A DNA stretch of 64,000 nucleotides, taken from NCBI GenBank assembly GCA_026692725.1, contig JAPMUG010000009.1:62001-126000 (forward strand), in the 5' to 3' direction. A model generated the notes under the pieces. It saw only the letters and a list, made by a program, of their open reading frames with translations. It searched no databases and was not told where the DNA came from. This document shows, one piece after another, positions 49,995 to 59,065 of this stretch (positions are counted from its first letter, which is position 1; each line of letters opens with the position of its first letter). The translations under genes were made by a program, and so were the position numbers. Origin of the DNA: Ecytonucleospora hepatopenaei. Lineage: Eukaryota; Microsporidia; Enterocytozoonidae.

Positions 49995-51086
49995 TCAAAT
50001 ATACTTTACTTTTATGATTTTACTGATCATCTTCTTCTTCTTCTTCATGTAAAAGACTCTCTGTAGCTCTCTCAATTGCCCCGACAAAGTCAAAAAATGG
50101 TTTTTTTCCAATTGAGTTTTAATAGGTGCTAAATCAGTTACATCAAAGTGTTTTGGTTTAGATGAAGTTCCTGTAATTTTAAGCAAATCTGCAGATAATG
50201 TGATAATCTTTTCCTTTTCAAGCTCTACTTCTTTTAAAACAGCGCCAAATTGTTCTTTTACACAATTTAACTGTTTATTTAATTTTAAACACATGGTTGC
50301 TTGAGCAACAGCTTGCAGATTATCATCAACTGACATTTGTAGCTTACCTTTAAGATTCTGTGTAGCAGTTGAAGATTTAACATCAGCTTTAGCCACTCCT
50401 GAAGATTGTAAGAGCTGTTTATTCAATGTGTTCAAAACTGATGATGCTCCTTTGTTATTTTTCGCAGTTGCATATTTAGACAATACAGCTAAATAACTCT
50501 CTAACAGATCCTCAACTGTGGCTTTTAAATTATCAAGTACAGCTAATACTTGTTCTACATTTGTATTTACTTCTGTACATAAACCATAATTTTTAAGCAT
50601 TTGTTCTTTTGTTCTTTCAATGTTACCATTTGTAGTATGTATCAAACCTCTACAATAGTTAAAAAGCTGTTCTGTATTAAAAGAAGGCTTTTCTTCATCG
50701 ACCAAATCTTTTAATGGTTTAAATAATTTTGGCGTAAAACATTTTAGCATACACTTTCCCACTCCAAAACTCATGCTTTTCAGTTGTTCTAATTTTTCTT
50801 CTGGTGTCAATTCTGGTTCTGGTTCTGGTTCTTCATCATCTTCAAATTGTGATTCTATGTTTAAACCTTCCAACATAGCTTTTTTGCTTGCACCAGCTTC
50901 ATCATCATCACTATCAAATCTCTTTCTTTTCTTTGATGCTTTTGTTTCTTCTTCTTTTGGTTCTTCTTCGTTTTCAGATTCAAACCAATCGGCTGGAATC
51001 ATTGTTAAATTTGGATGTTCTTCTTCTCCAGAACACTTAATATTATTCAATGAAAGAAATACTGATAGAACGGTATCAAGTATCAT
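49995..51086 (-). CDS. Secreted acidic helical protein, probable frameshift near its C-terminus
   Basis: Signal peptide MILDTVLSVFLSLNNIKCSG, CCC right before the ATG (51089-51091). The mature protein starts acidic with a nuclear-signal-like SKKRKRFDSDDD and a run of PEPEPE, followed by about 230 helical residues with Lys, Gln, Thr, Ser and Cys. The frame as read ends in a basic tail (KKKKMISKIIK). If the A7 run (T7 at 50101-50107) is one base short, the frame instead continues PFFDFVGAIERATESLL and an acidic end, closing at 50020; that end matches the rest better. Secreted helical Cys-containing proteins of this size in microsporidia include spore-wall and polar-tube proteins, but no specific match is claimed. 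Confidence 0.7.
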   Translation of the reverse strand: MILDTVLSVFLSLNNIKCSGEEEHPNLTMIPADWFESENEEEPKEEETKASKKRKRFDSDDDEAGASKKAMLEGLNIESQFEDDEEPEPEPELTPEEKLEQLKSMSFGVGKCMLKCFTPKLFKPLKDLVDEEKPSFNTEQLFNYCRGLIHTTNGNIERTKEQMLKNYGLCTEVNTNVEQVLAVLDNLKATVEDLLESYLAVLSKYATAKNNKGASSVLNTLNKQLLQSSGVAKADVKSSTATQNLKGKLQMSVDDNLQAVAQATMCLKLNKQLNCVKEQFGAVLKEVELEKEKIITLSADLLKITGTSSKPKHFDVTDLAPIKTQLEKNHFLTLSGQLRELQRVFYMKKKKKMISKIIKVKYI

Positions 51087-51088
51087 AT

Positions 51089-51091
51089 GGG
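51089..51091 (-). promoter_or_regulatory. CCC start-proximal signal of the acidic secreted protein
   Basis: On the minus strand CTAACCCAT precedes the ATG at 51086, with CCC two bases away. Confidence 0.55.
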
Positions 51092-51764
51092 TTAGAAAGC
51101 GTTTTAATTTAAATACCTATATTTTAATATATTTTTAATTTAATAAAAATTAAAAAGAGCTAAAAAAGTGTGTTTAATTGATGTTTAAGTTAGTTTTTAA
51201 CAATAATTTTGTTTTTGGTTACATACTTTTTTAATTTGTGGGAAATTAAAAAAATATTTTTAATAAATTCCTAAACTGTGTTATTTTTTTGGTGAAAATA
51301 TAATATTCGAGCAGATTGTTATTAAAAGTTAAATGTTTCAAGTTTAAAAAACCTTTATCTCATTTTTTTTTCTAAAAATCTATTTATTTTAATACAAATA
51401 AAGAAATATACAAAATCATATTTTTTTATTATGAAATTTTATTTATTTCTAAATAAATATATTTAAATATAATATTTACATGCAATAATATATTTAAATA
51501 CAATATTTACATACAATAATATATATAAATACAATAATATATTTTAATAAATCATAAGGAGTTAAGTTTTTTAAAACACTTTTTAAACAACTAATAAATT
51601 TTAATTTTGAACAATAGTTTATAAACAACAATTAAAAATTTAAAAATAATAGTTAATAGCTAATAACTAATAGCTAAAAAATTATAAATGATAGTTAATA
51701 ACTAATAGTTAATAGTTAATAAAGATTAATTTTTTTGTTTTTAAATGTTAAACCCAGTGGATAT

Positions 51765-51955
51765 CTTTAAGAAAACTTGAGTAATAAACAAATCCTAAAT
51801 GGAATTTCATTGACCAAAACCAAGGTCATTAGAAAAGTCCGAATGAAATGAAGACAAACTGGTCAGGTTTTGATAGAATAGGGCCAGGAACCTTTTACAA
51901 ATAGTTAGTTTTTTAGAATAAAAGTTTCCCGTGAGAGGTGAAATATTTAATTAAA
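51765..51955 (+). repeat. Repeat family R2, copy 5 (longest)
   Basis: Contains GACCAAAACCAAGGTCATT, AACTGGTCAGGTTTTGATAG, ATAGGGCCAGGAACC and then AAAGTTTCCCGTGAGAGGTG, so it spans both the core seen at 14.2 and 14.9 kb and the downstream half seen at 11.8 and 19.5 kb. It lies far from the transposon desert, showing that the family is dispersed. Confidence 0.7.
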
Positions 51956-52107
51956 AAATAATAAATTCAATTGTAAAAACTATATTTCTTGTTAAAAAAT
52001 AATTTAAATTATAGTAAAATACAATAAATTTAAATCAATGGTTTTTAATTTCTTTATAAATAAAAAATACAATTATTTATTAACTATTTATTTACTAATT
52101 ATATTAT

Positions 52108-52692
52108 TTACTGGTAGCTATAGCTTTTTCCTGTTGTATATCCTGTTCCACTAGATGAATAAGATCCTGAATGACCGCTTGAACTGCTTGATTTACTTGA
52201 TGATGACGATGAGTATGTTTTTGTTGTTCTTGTCACAGACCCACCTGATACATAAGAAGGTGACGAAAGATTTGTGCTTGCCTGATTTGTTCTTAAAAAC
52301 TCTACTACTTTATCACCTTGGCAATCTCCTAATGTTAATGACTTATTGTCATCATTTTTTATTACGCACTGATCACTATGTTTTAACACAAATGTTCCCT
52401 TATTCGTCAAAACAAATGAGAATACCTGTTTTGCACTTGTTGTATCCTCTTTTGCTGCCTTAAGTGAATTTCCTTCGGCTGTTACTGACATTGTTCCCAA
52501 TGAAATCATCACAAACAGGGAAGACTTACCAGATGGCTGAATTAATTTTACGTCTGAAGCCTGTGCCATGCTATCTGTTATTGATGCACCTGATTCATCA
52601 ATGGTAAAATAATTCCTAGAAGAATACTCCTGTAAATAGAATGCATATGCATTGTTTACGTGTAAAATCAATGAAAGTATCTGTTGAAACAT
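52108..52692 (-). CDS. RBL-like secreted protein with Ser-rich tail (RBL4)
   Basis: Signal peptide MFQQILSLILHVNNAYAF; then YLQEYSSRNYFTIDESG; a trefoil-like region with FVLKHSDQCVIKNDD and LTLGDCQGDKVVEFL, containing the Cys and Gly-Asp-Cys-type elements. From about residue 145 on, the protein is a Ser/Gly/Thr/Tyr tail (SSSSSSKSSSSSGHSGS). It probably binds carbohydrate through one trefoil while the Ser tail may be O-glycosylated; inferred. TTGAAACA-type elements occur at the start and 40 bases upstream. Confidence 0.75.
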   Translation of the reverse strand: MFQQILSLILHVNNAYAFYLQEYSSRNYFTIDESGASITDSMAQASDVKLIQPSGKSSLFVMISLGTMSVTAEGNSLKAAKEDTTSAKQVFSFVLTNKGTFVLKHSDQCVIKNDDNKSLTLGDCQGDKVVEFLRTNQASTNLSSPSYVSGGSVTRTTKTYSSSSSSKSSSSSGHSGSYSSSGTGYTTGKSYSYQ

Positions 52693-52906
52693 GAAACATA
52701 ATATATTTTACATTTTAACTTAAACTTGAAACATTTTCATGGAAATGATTGGTAAAAACAATTTAAAGTTTTAATAAATTATATATTATTTTGTTATTTA
52801 ATATAAATTTTTATAATAATTTATAAGTTTTAAATATTTTAAATAAAGTTACCTGATAATATTATTAAATTATATATCTATTTAAAAACATTTTTGAAAA
52901 AAAATT

Positions 52907-54406
52907 TTAAAACCTGTTACTTTTATTTGCTTCTGTTGACTCATTGATTTTTTTATCTTCAAATCTTTTCAGTATAAGTTCTCTAAAAGTTTTATTATCA
53001 AATGAAGAAATAATTTTATAAATTTCCTCTTCTAGTGCTTTTAAAGTGGGATATGCTGTTTTCCTAAACTGTTCCTCTTTAAACAAAATCAATGAACTTC
53101 CTTTCAATCTTTTTGGGTCAGATGCATTTTTTTCGAATGCAATCATCGCATTTAAAAGATTTTTACGTTTTACAAAAAGCTCTTTAAGAACATTTGTCTG
53201 TGTTTGTAACTTTTCTAAAGAAGCTTTTTGTTTTTCTAAAAAAATAATATTTTTTGCTTCATCCATTTCTTTAATATCTTCATGCTCATTTTTTATTGAT
53301 TTTATTTCACAAGAAATTATTGAAGAAGAATCTCCTATTACGTTGATTGCATCATTTTTATTAGATTCACATGGTTTTGTAGAAATTTCATAGAAATCAT
53401 TTAAGAAAGTAAATTCTTCAATCTTTAAAGTATCATCTAAAAGATCAATTTCCTGTAATTTTTTATATACTGAATTTTTTAATAAAATAATTTCTTCTGT
53501 ATATTTTACATACATTTTATTGTATTTTTCTTTGCATATTTTTTCAATTCTTACAAACGTTTTTTTGATCTCTATAAGAATTCTGTTGCTATATTTACCT
53601 TCTTTATTATTTAAAATGTGTTCTTCTTCATCCGTAAATACATTATTAAGATCAAAAAGTTTTTTATAATTAAAAACTTGTAGCTTAATTAGTTCAAATT
53701 CCTTTTTATTTATATTAATTTTATTTATTTGGGAATTATTCATTCTTTCTAAATCATAAATTTTCTCGCTAAAATTAAAATCTATTTTTTCTTCTAATAC
53801 TTTTGCTGCATCTTCTATTTTTGTATAAAAGAATGTTCTCAAACATTCTTGTTCATTTAATTTTTCCCTTAAAAAATTAAGTTCTTTCTGTATTTCTACA
53901 TTTTTATCATATAAATTTTTAGTTAACATTTCTTCGTTTTCTTTATATTTTACATCATTTAAATATAATTTTAAGCTGTTAATTTCTTTTGTTACCCTTT
54001 CGTTGTTTTCCTCGATTTCTAATTTTATGCTCTCGTATTTTTCTTTTTGTAAGCATAAAAATTCATGCATTTTTTTGATGTTAGAAAAGTCAGAAAAACT
54101 TTTATTTTCATATTCTGTTCCGTAAATTTCTTTATAAATAATTTTTAAACTATTTAGCACATTCTCATTTTTTTCTTCATATTTTTTTCTATAGAAACAA
54201 ATAACATTCCTATACATTTCTAAAAATTCTTTTGTCTTCGAATAAAAATCATCAAGAAGCACATGGTCAATTTCGATAATTTCTTTTTGTAAATTATCGA
54301 ATAGATTTAAAACATTACTTAACAAAGTTGTTTTTTGCTCCGTCAAATTATTTTCATTTTCCTTTTCATTTATGTTTATATTTTCATCTGTATTTGTTTG
54401 AGTCAT
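52907..54406 (-). CDS. ASE1: MAP65/PRC1/Ase1 antiparallel microtubule cross-linker
   Basis: 499 residues, mostly coiled coil. The diagnostic microtubule-binding block lies near residues 420-450: IAFEKNASDPKRLKG, then LFKEEQFRKTAYPTLKALE, matching the FExxAxDPxRL...LLxEExxRK of MAP65/Ase1/PRC1. The N-terminal part has the dimerising rod; the region before the block holds an acidic linker. These proteins bundle antiparallel microtubules in the spindle midzone. Yeast Ase1 is 885 residues, so this is a short form that lacks the long C-terminal tail. It lies between RBL genes but belongs to the housekeeping set. Confidence 0.86.
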   Translation of the reverse strand: MTQTNTDENININEKENENNLTEQKTTLLSNVLNLFDNLQKEIIEIDHVLLDDFYSKTKEFLEMYRNVICFYRKKYEEKNENVLNSLKIIYKEIYGTEYENKSFSDFSNIKKMHEFLCLQKEKYESIKLEIEENNERVTKEINSLKLYLNDVKYKENEEMLTKNLYDKNVEIQKELNFLREKLNEQECLRTFFYTKIEDAAKVLEEKIDFNFSEKIYDLERMNNSQINKININKKEFELIKLQVFNYKKLFDLNNVFTDEEEHILNNKEGKYSNRILIEIKKTFVRIEKICKEKYNKMYVKYTEEIILLKNSVYKKLQEIDLLDDTLKIEEFTFLNDFYEISTKPCESNKNDAINVIGDSSSIISCEIKSIKNEHEDIKEMDEAKNIIFLEKQKASLEKLQTQTNVLKELFVKRKNLLNAMIAFEKNASDPKRLKGSSLILFKEEQFRKTAYPTLKALEEEIYKIISSFDNKTFRELILKRFEDKKINESTEANKSNRF

Positions 54407-54500
54407 TCTTAATTAATGCAGTACTTTTTTGTTTACAAAATAAGCTTAAAGAAAAATATAAATTTTAAAGGATTAAAAAGTTTATTTAAAAACTGTCAAC

Positions 54501-56195
54501 TTATCTCTTAAATAAATTATATACCTCATCAAGACTTGTTATACACTCGTAGTCAGAACTTTGTAAAATACCCTTTAACCTGTTAAATTCACCTATATTT
54601 TCTATTAGCATGTCTTTACAAACATAAAGCTTATCTTCTAACTGAATATAAGTGTGTTCATTAAAAATACCAACAAATGTTGCATTTTCCAAAGAAATTA
54701 ACTTTCCATTATTAAAATTTTTATTTTCTTTTGTGTGTAATACAATTTCTATCATGTCATTTTTGGCATTTAACTGCGTGTTTGGTTTTATTTCGTCATG
54801 ATTAGTCAGTTTAGGTGTTATAATCAAAGAATTGTTTATATCTTCCTTTTTTAATTTAATACTGTTTGTCTCATTTTCTTTAACATTTTTTGTAATTTTA
54901 TTATCATTATCACTGTTTACATCAATTTCATTTGTTATTGGTGTGTTAAAATTTATCAAATCATTCAAATAGTTTTCTTCAGCATCCAAATTTTCTTTGT
55001 TATTTGATAAGATTTTATCACGTCTTTTTGAATAAAAATTCAATGGCTGTGACGTAAAAGTTTCATATATCTTTGTGCTGACTTTATGTGTATTTTCTGG
55101 TTTTACTTCCTTTTTTGATGAACTGATTGAAGTACAATGTGATTTATTTTCATCTAAAACATAACAAAATTCTTTTAAAATTTCTGCATAAATTTCATTT
55201 TTATTTTCAATTTCTATTGCGTGTTTTCCTGGATGGATGTTAATATCTGCAGTAACATTGTTTAAAAATATTAAAACACACATATTGAAATCCGTGTATA
55301 TTTTAGATTGTCTAAAAATTTCTTTTTTAATCATAGGTTCTTGAACAAACCTACTGTTTACAAAAATACTAAAAATATTTTTAGAAGCATTTCCTATGTA
55401 AATAGAAAAGGAAACACCTTTTTTGATAATTTTTGAAATGGTAAATATATTAGTAAGACCAAATGTTTTTTTGATTAGATCGGTTTTTGACATTTCTTCT
55501 TCGTTTTTTGCACACTCTCCGTATATATTATGAGAAATATCAACTTTTCCAAAATTATAAATTTTATACATGTCAACAATATGTTTTATTTTTAAAATTT
55601 CTTTATTTCTGATTAATCCATTGCTAAAGAATTCATTTCTTCTTAAAATATTCTTTTCAAAAATATTGCTTATTTCAATTATTGTATTGTATTTTTGTAA
55701 ATCAACAAAAAAACTATTATCTATGCATTTTTCAGTTTTAACAACTTCTTTCAGTACAGAGTCAACATATTTTGCAACAAAAAAATGTTTTGAATTTTCC
55801 TTTTCTTTTGTATACACCTTAATATCTGATGTTAGTCCTATAGAATGGAGTGCTTCTCCTCTATAACCATATAAATCAATTAAATTTGTATATTCATGAC
55901 TCTTTTGAGAAACATTTTTTAAACTTTCGAAAATTTTATTGTTTATTTTACTTGTGTAATGTGCAGTACAAATAAAAGGTAAATTTTCTTCAGATATTCC
56001 TGTTCCATTATCTTTAACTAAAATAAAAGTGCCTTTTTCAACACTTTCGCAAATTTCCACCTTAATTTTAGTTGCCTGTGCGTCCAATGCATTTTCAATA
56101 ATTTCTTTAACAATAGTTTGTATATTAGTAGCTACTTCACCTGCACTTATATTCTTTATTGTATTTTCTGAAAGTTTAATGATTTTTCTCTGCAT
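54501..56195 (-). CDS. MutL homologue (MLH1-type) with shortened C-terminus
   Basis: GHKL ATPase motifs: VKEIIENALDA (about 29-39; catalytic Glu31, metal Asn35), DNGTGI (about 61-66), YTSKI, and GYRGEAL (about 109-115). A transducer domain follows (NSRFVQEP, DINIHPGKHAIE). After an Asn-rich linker the end has NATFVGIFNEHTYIQLEDKLYVC, the FVG...ALxQxxTKLYL strand of the MLH1 C-terminal domain. At 564 residues it stops shortly after that strand, so most of the dimerisation domain and the FERC-type end of MLH1 are missing. No DQHAxxE endonuclease motif is seen. MLH1 is preferred over PMS1. Confidence 0.85.
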   Translation of the reverse strand: MQRKIIKLSENTIKNISAGEVATNIQTIVKEIIENALDAQATKIKVEICESVEKGTFILVKDNGTGISEENLPFICTAHYTSKINNKIFESLKNVSQKSHEYTNLIDLYGYRGEALHSIGLTSDIKVYTKEKENSKHFFVAKYVDSVLKEVVKTEKCIDNSFFVDLQKYNTIIEISNIFEKNILRRNEFFSNGLIRNKEILKIKHIVDMYKIYNFGKVDISHNIYGECAKNEEEMSKTDLIKKTFGLTNIFTISKIIKKGVSFSIYIGNASKNIFSIFVNSRFVQEPMIKKEIFRQSKIYTDFNMCVLIFLNNVTADINIHPGKHAIEIENKNEIYAEILKEFCYVLDENKSHCTSISSSKKEVKPENTHKVSTKIYETFTSQPLNFYSKRRDKILSNNKENLDAEENYLNDLINFNTPITNEIDVNSDNDNKITKNVKENETNSIKLKKEDINNSLIITPKLTNHDEIKPNTQLNAKNDMIEIVLHTKENKNFNNGKLISLENATFVGIFNEHTYIQLEDKLYVCKDMLIENIGEFNRLKGILQSSDYECITSLDEVYNLFKR

Positions 56196-56314
56196 TTTTA
56201 GTTTTATGTAAAAATTTAAGGGAGCATACTACCAAAAACACGTGAATGTATTGAAAGAATTCCTTAATTTTGTTAAAAATCAATATAATATGAAAATTAT
56301 TAGAAAGTATTTAA

Positions 56315-57142
56315 TTATTTCCCTGTGATTTTATCTAAAAGTTCTTCTTCTTTTTGTTTTTCATTAAAAAATTCATCTTTATCCCGTTTTTCATTTTCTT
56401 CTTGTTTTCTTATCATTTCTTCTTCAATGATTTTACGATTATTTTCATATCTTTCATATTCTTTGTCAGATAAGCTTATTTTTTCTTCTTTTTTATCAGG
56501 AACATCTTGTAGCTTGGAAGACGTGTCATCTGTAATAAATTCTGAATCCGTATTGTCTAAGTAAATATAATTATTCTTGCTTGTCTTATGTTCATCATTT
56601 TCTGTTTCTAAAATTGGTTTTAAATCTTTTTTAGAATCAACTGCTGCATTTTCAGGCGTATCAACCAAGAGAAACTTCTGTGCATCAATCCCTTTGCATT
56701 TTTCAAAAATTACCTGACCTCCTTCTTCTGTCCAACACAAATTAGAATTTATCAAAACTATATTTTTGTATTTATCATCCTCTATATTTTTTATTACAAG
56801 TATCTCATCTCTATTTAAATCATATTTATAACTAACTTCAGATCTTTCATACAGTGATATTCTTTTAGGTGGATTAACATTATAATTTTTTCTGCTTAAT
56901 TCAGAAATTAGAAGATCATTTACTTTTACTTCGCGAGATTCAACATGTACTATAAACATGTCATTTGTGCCATATAAATTTTTATGAGTTATCGGATTGT
57001 TTTCTGACAGCCTATACTCAGATCCATCTTCATATTTTGGAACTAAAAAGTTTCCCTTGGTTTTTAAAGAGTTTACAAAAGCAGAAGAAAATGTTTGAAT
57101 CTTTACTGATCTTAAGAAATTAAAATAAAAACTAAAAAGCAT
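56315..57142 (-). CDS. RBL-like secreted protein with acidic coiled tail (RBL5)
   Basis: Signal peptide MLFSFYFNFLRSV, then KIQTFSSAFVNSLKTKGNFL, the first trefoil strand shared by the array. A larger than usual middle includes KYDLNRDEILVIKN and a second half with NLCWTEEGGQVIFEKCKGIDAQKFL (Cys-Trp instead of Cys-Phe, then Lys-Cys). The C-terminal 100 residues are Glu/Lys/Asp-rich and likely coiled (EEMIRKQEENEKRDKDE). TTTGAAACTTTAA precedes the ATG directly. Confidence 0.75.
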   Translation of the reverse strand: MLFSFYFNFLRSVKIQTFSSAFVNSLKTKGNFLVPKYEDGSEYRLSENNPITHKNLYGTNDMFIVHVESREVKVNDLLISELSRKNYNVNPPKRISLYERSEVSYKYDLNRDEILVIKNIEDDKYKNIVLINSNLCWTEEGGQVIFEKCKGIDAQKFLLVDTPENAAVDSKKDLKPILETENDEHKTSKNNYIYLDNTDSEFITDDTSSKLQDVPDKKEEKISLSDKEYERYENNRKIIEEEMIRKQEENEKRDKDEFFNEKQKEEELLDKITGK

Positions 57143-57281
57143 TTAAAGTTTCAAAGATGATGATCTAAAAAAACAAAATAATTTATGAAACTTGTTTTAC
57201 TTTTTAATAATTTTAATAAACATAATTAATTATAACATGTTTTAAATTAATTTTATTTAATTTTTAATCTTATTTTAAAAT

Positions 57282-58022
57282 TTACTGATGCATTCTTGTT
57301 ATCTTTTGAATTTGTTCTGTATTTGGATTTTGCGTTTTGAATGCTTCTATTTTTTTGTTTTCAGGTAAATGCACCCCTGCTTTTATAATTTGCTGAAGAG
57401 ATGTCCCAAATTTTTCTTTAACTAACTTTTCTAAATATTCATAAATTTCTTTCATATTTGGTGTTTTTAAATCTTCCAATTTTTTAGTTTTTTTATTTTT
57501 ACTGTCTTTCATTTGTTTTTGTAGTTCCTCTTTTTCTTTTGTGCAATTATTTAAATTTTCTCTGGTTAAATTGTCTTCTTTTTCGTGTTTTTCTTTAATT
57601 AACATTTCCTTTGCTGTTGTATCTTCTGTTACTTCTGTAAATACTTGCTCTTTTTTATTTAAACAGTCTTCAAGCACCAACGTGCCGTTTAAAGCTGCCA
57701 TGCACATTTTTTTACTTCCTCCAAAATACGTGTATTTCATACGTTTTGATCCATCCATTATTTCTTCTTTTTTAAATCTTTGATTTGTTCCCCCGTGTTC
57801 AGTATATTCAATAATTTTATTTTTACTTCTTACTACATCAAAAACTTTTTTGTTTGCATTATTTACTATTAAAAAATAATCACTGATTTTTTTGAACGTA
57901 AAATCTGTTGATTTTGCAAAATCACTACTAAAAGTTGCTTTATCCCCAGTAATTGATAAATAACTACCATCAAATGATTGTATCTTTACACTTAAAATAT
58001 TTTTCAAAAAGTAAAAAAACAT
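57282..58022 (-). CDS. RBL-like secreted protein (RBL6)
   Basis: The frame is open back to an ATG at 58079, but the second ATG at 58022 gives the standard family N-terminus (MFFYFLKNILSVKIQSFDGSYL), and a TTGAAACATTTTTA element lies right before it, so 58022 is preferred. The trefoil has RSKNKIIEYTEHGGTNQRF and MKYTYFGGSKKMCMAALNGTLVLEDC. A Lys/Glu helical tail follows, including EDLKTPNMKEIYEYLEKLV. About 246 residues. The same TTGAAACA sequence also overlaps codons 2-7 of the longer frame. Confidence 0.75.
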   Translation of the reverse strand: MFFYFLKNILSVKIQSFDGSYLSITGDKATFSSDFAKSTDFTFKKISDYFLIVNNANKKVFDVVRSKNKIIEYTEHGGTNQRFKKEEIMDGSKRMKYTYFGGSKKMCMAALNGTLVLEDCLNKKEQVFTEVTEDTTAKEMLIKEKHEKEDNLTRENLNNCTKEKEELQKQMKDSKNKKTKKLEDLKTPNMKEIYEYLEKLVKEKFGTSLQQIIKAGVHLPENKKIEAFKTQNPNTEQIQKITRMHQ

Positions 58023-58207
58023 TAAAAATGTTTCAAAATAAATTAAAAAACTATTGTTACAAAAATGTTTCAAAAACATTGCTTTTGTATATTTAAAAGC
58101 TTTTTAATGTAAAAACTGAAATTTAAAGCTTTTGTAATTAAAAAAATATTTAAAATTTTAATTAGATAGATAAGTTACATGAATTTATTGTTTAAAATTA
58201 CAAAAAT

Positions 58208-58834
58208 TTAATTTAAATAGCCAAAAGGGTTTCTACAATCATAATATTTACGTGATTTTCCTTGTGATGTTCTTCCTCCTATGTTTTCTATTTCTTCTTG
58301 ATGATTTTTAGATTTTTCTGCCATTTCTTTTTCCATCATTTTTCTAAATTCCTCTTCTCTTTTTAAAAACTCTTCTTCCCTCTTTTTTAAATCATCCTCT
58401 TTGTTTTTTAATTCTTCTTCCTTTGCATTAATTTCGCTTTGTTTTTTCGAAAATTCTTTTTCTTTTTCTTCTGCTGCTATTTTTTCTAGGCGACTTTTTT
58501 CTGCATCTTCTTTTTCTTTGCTCAAAGTAGGATCTTCAAGAACTTCCTTAAACCATTGAGAAGTGGAATCACTGCACATATCTACGAAAATATCACCAGA
58601 TCTTTCATTCAGACAGCGCATTCCTTGCCCACTTTTGTATCTGATTATTATATAACCTGGGGTCGACGCAGGTTCCTTAATATATTTTTGTGCCCCTCCT
58701 CCTGTGTAATTGGACTCAAGTAAGGTTGTTCCCCACTTATACTCCATAACTGAATTAGGTGTTTCAGTATAAAAGAAGAATGCATTTCCTGTTGGTTTAA
58801 GCGTAAATTCTGTACCTTCTGAATATTTATGCAT
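58208..58834 (-). CDS. RBL-like protein, signal-peptide start codon missing (RBL7)
   Basis: The first ATG in frame (58834) lies inside the trefoil domain. The same frame stays open 32 codons upstream to a stop at 58931-58933 and encodes the usual family start (CFFNLIYSVKIQTYSGKYVKL), but without any ATG. The rest is a normal member: GTTLLESNYTGGGAQKYIKE, RCLNERSGDIFVDMCSD, and a Glu/Lys coil (REEEFLKREEEFRK) ending NPFGYLN. Either a non-AUG start, an indel in the T7 run near 58915, or a decayed start. It is closest to the gene at 60626-61768. Confidence 0.65.
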   Translation of the reverse strand: MHKYSEGTEFTLKPTGNAFFFYTETPNSVMEYKWGTTLLESNYTGGGAQKYIKEPASTPGYIIIRYKSGQGMRCLNERSGDIFVDMCSDSTSQWFKEVLEDPTLSKEKEDAEKSRLEKIAAEEKEKEFSKKQSEINAKEEELKNKEDDLKKREEEFLKREEEFRKMMEKEMAEKSKNHQEEIENIGGRTSQGKSRKYYDCRNPFGYLN

Positions 58835-59065
58835 AAGAGTGTTGCTTCCTGCATGTAACTTTACATACTTGCCAGAATATGTTTGTATTTTAACTGAATA
58901 AATTAAATTAAAAAAACAAGATAGCCTAGATTAAAAAAATAAATAAATTTTTTAAATTTATTATTTAAAACATTGTTTGATAAATTATTTGGTATTTTTT
59001 AATAAATGATTTTAAAAATATATGATTTCAATCAATAACCTGTTAAAAAGAATTTTGATTAAATT

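Larger units (their letters stand above)
51087..52107. other. Long AT-rich spacer holding an R2 repeat
   Basis: 1.02 kb. Repeats of TAATATATTTAAATACAATA at 51470-51545 and of AGTTAATAACTAATAG at 51650-51725, then R2 copy 5. No gene is supported. Confidence 0.5.

Noticed and set aside
51775..51955. Possible rRNA or snRNA fragment
   Set aside because: The GC-containing blocks recur in dispersed copies of differing completeness and do not match conserved rRNA or spliceosomal RNA cores that I know, so they are treated as repeat R2.
58931..58990. Short intron supplying the missing start of the RBL gene at 58208
   Set aside because: An ATG lies about 40 bases upstream and TAG precedes the open frame, but there is no GT-type 5' splice site in the two codons after that ATG, so splicing is not supported.
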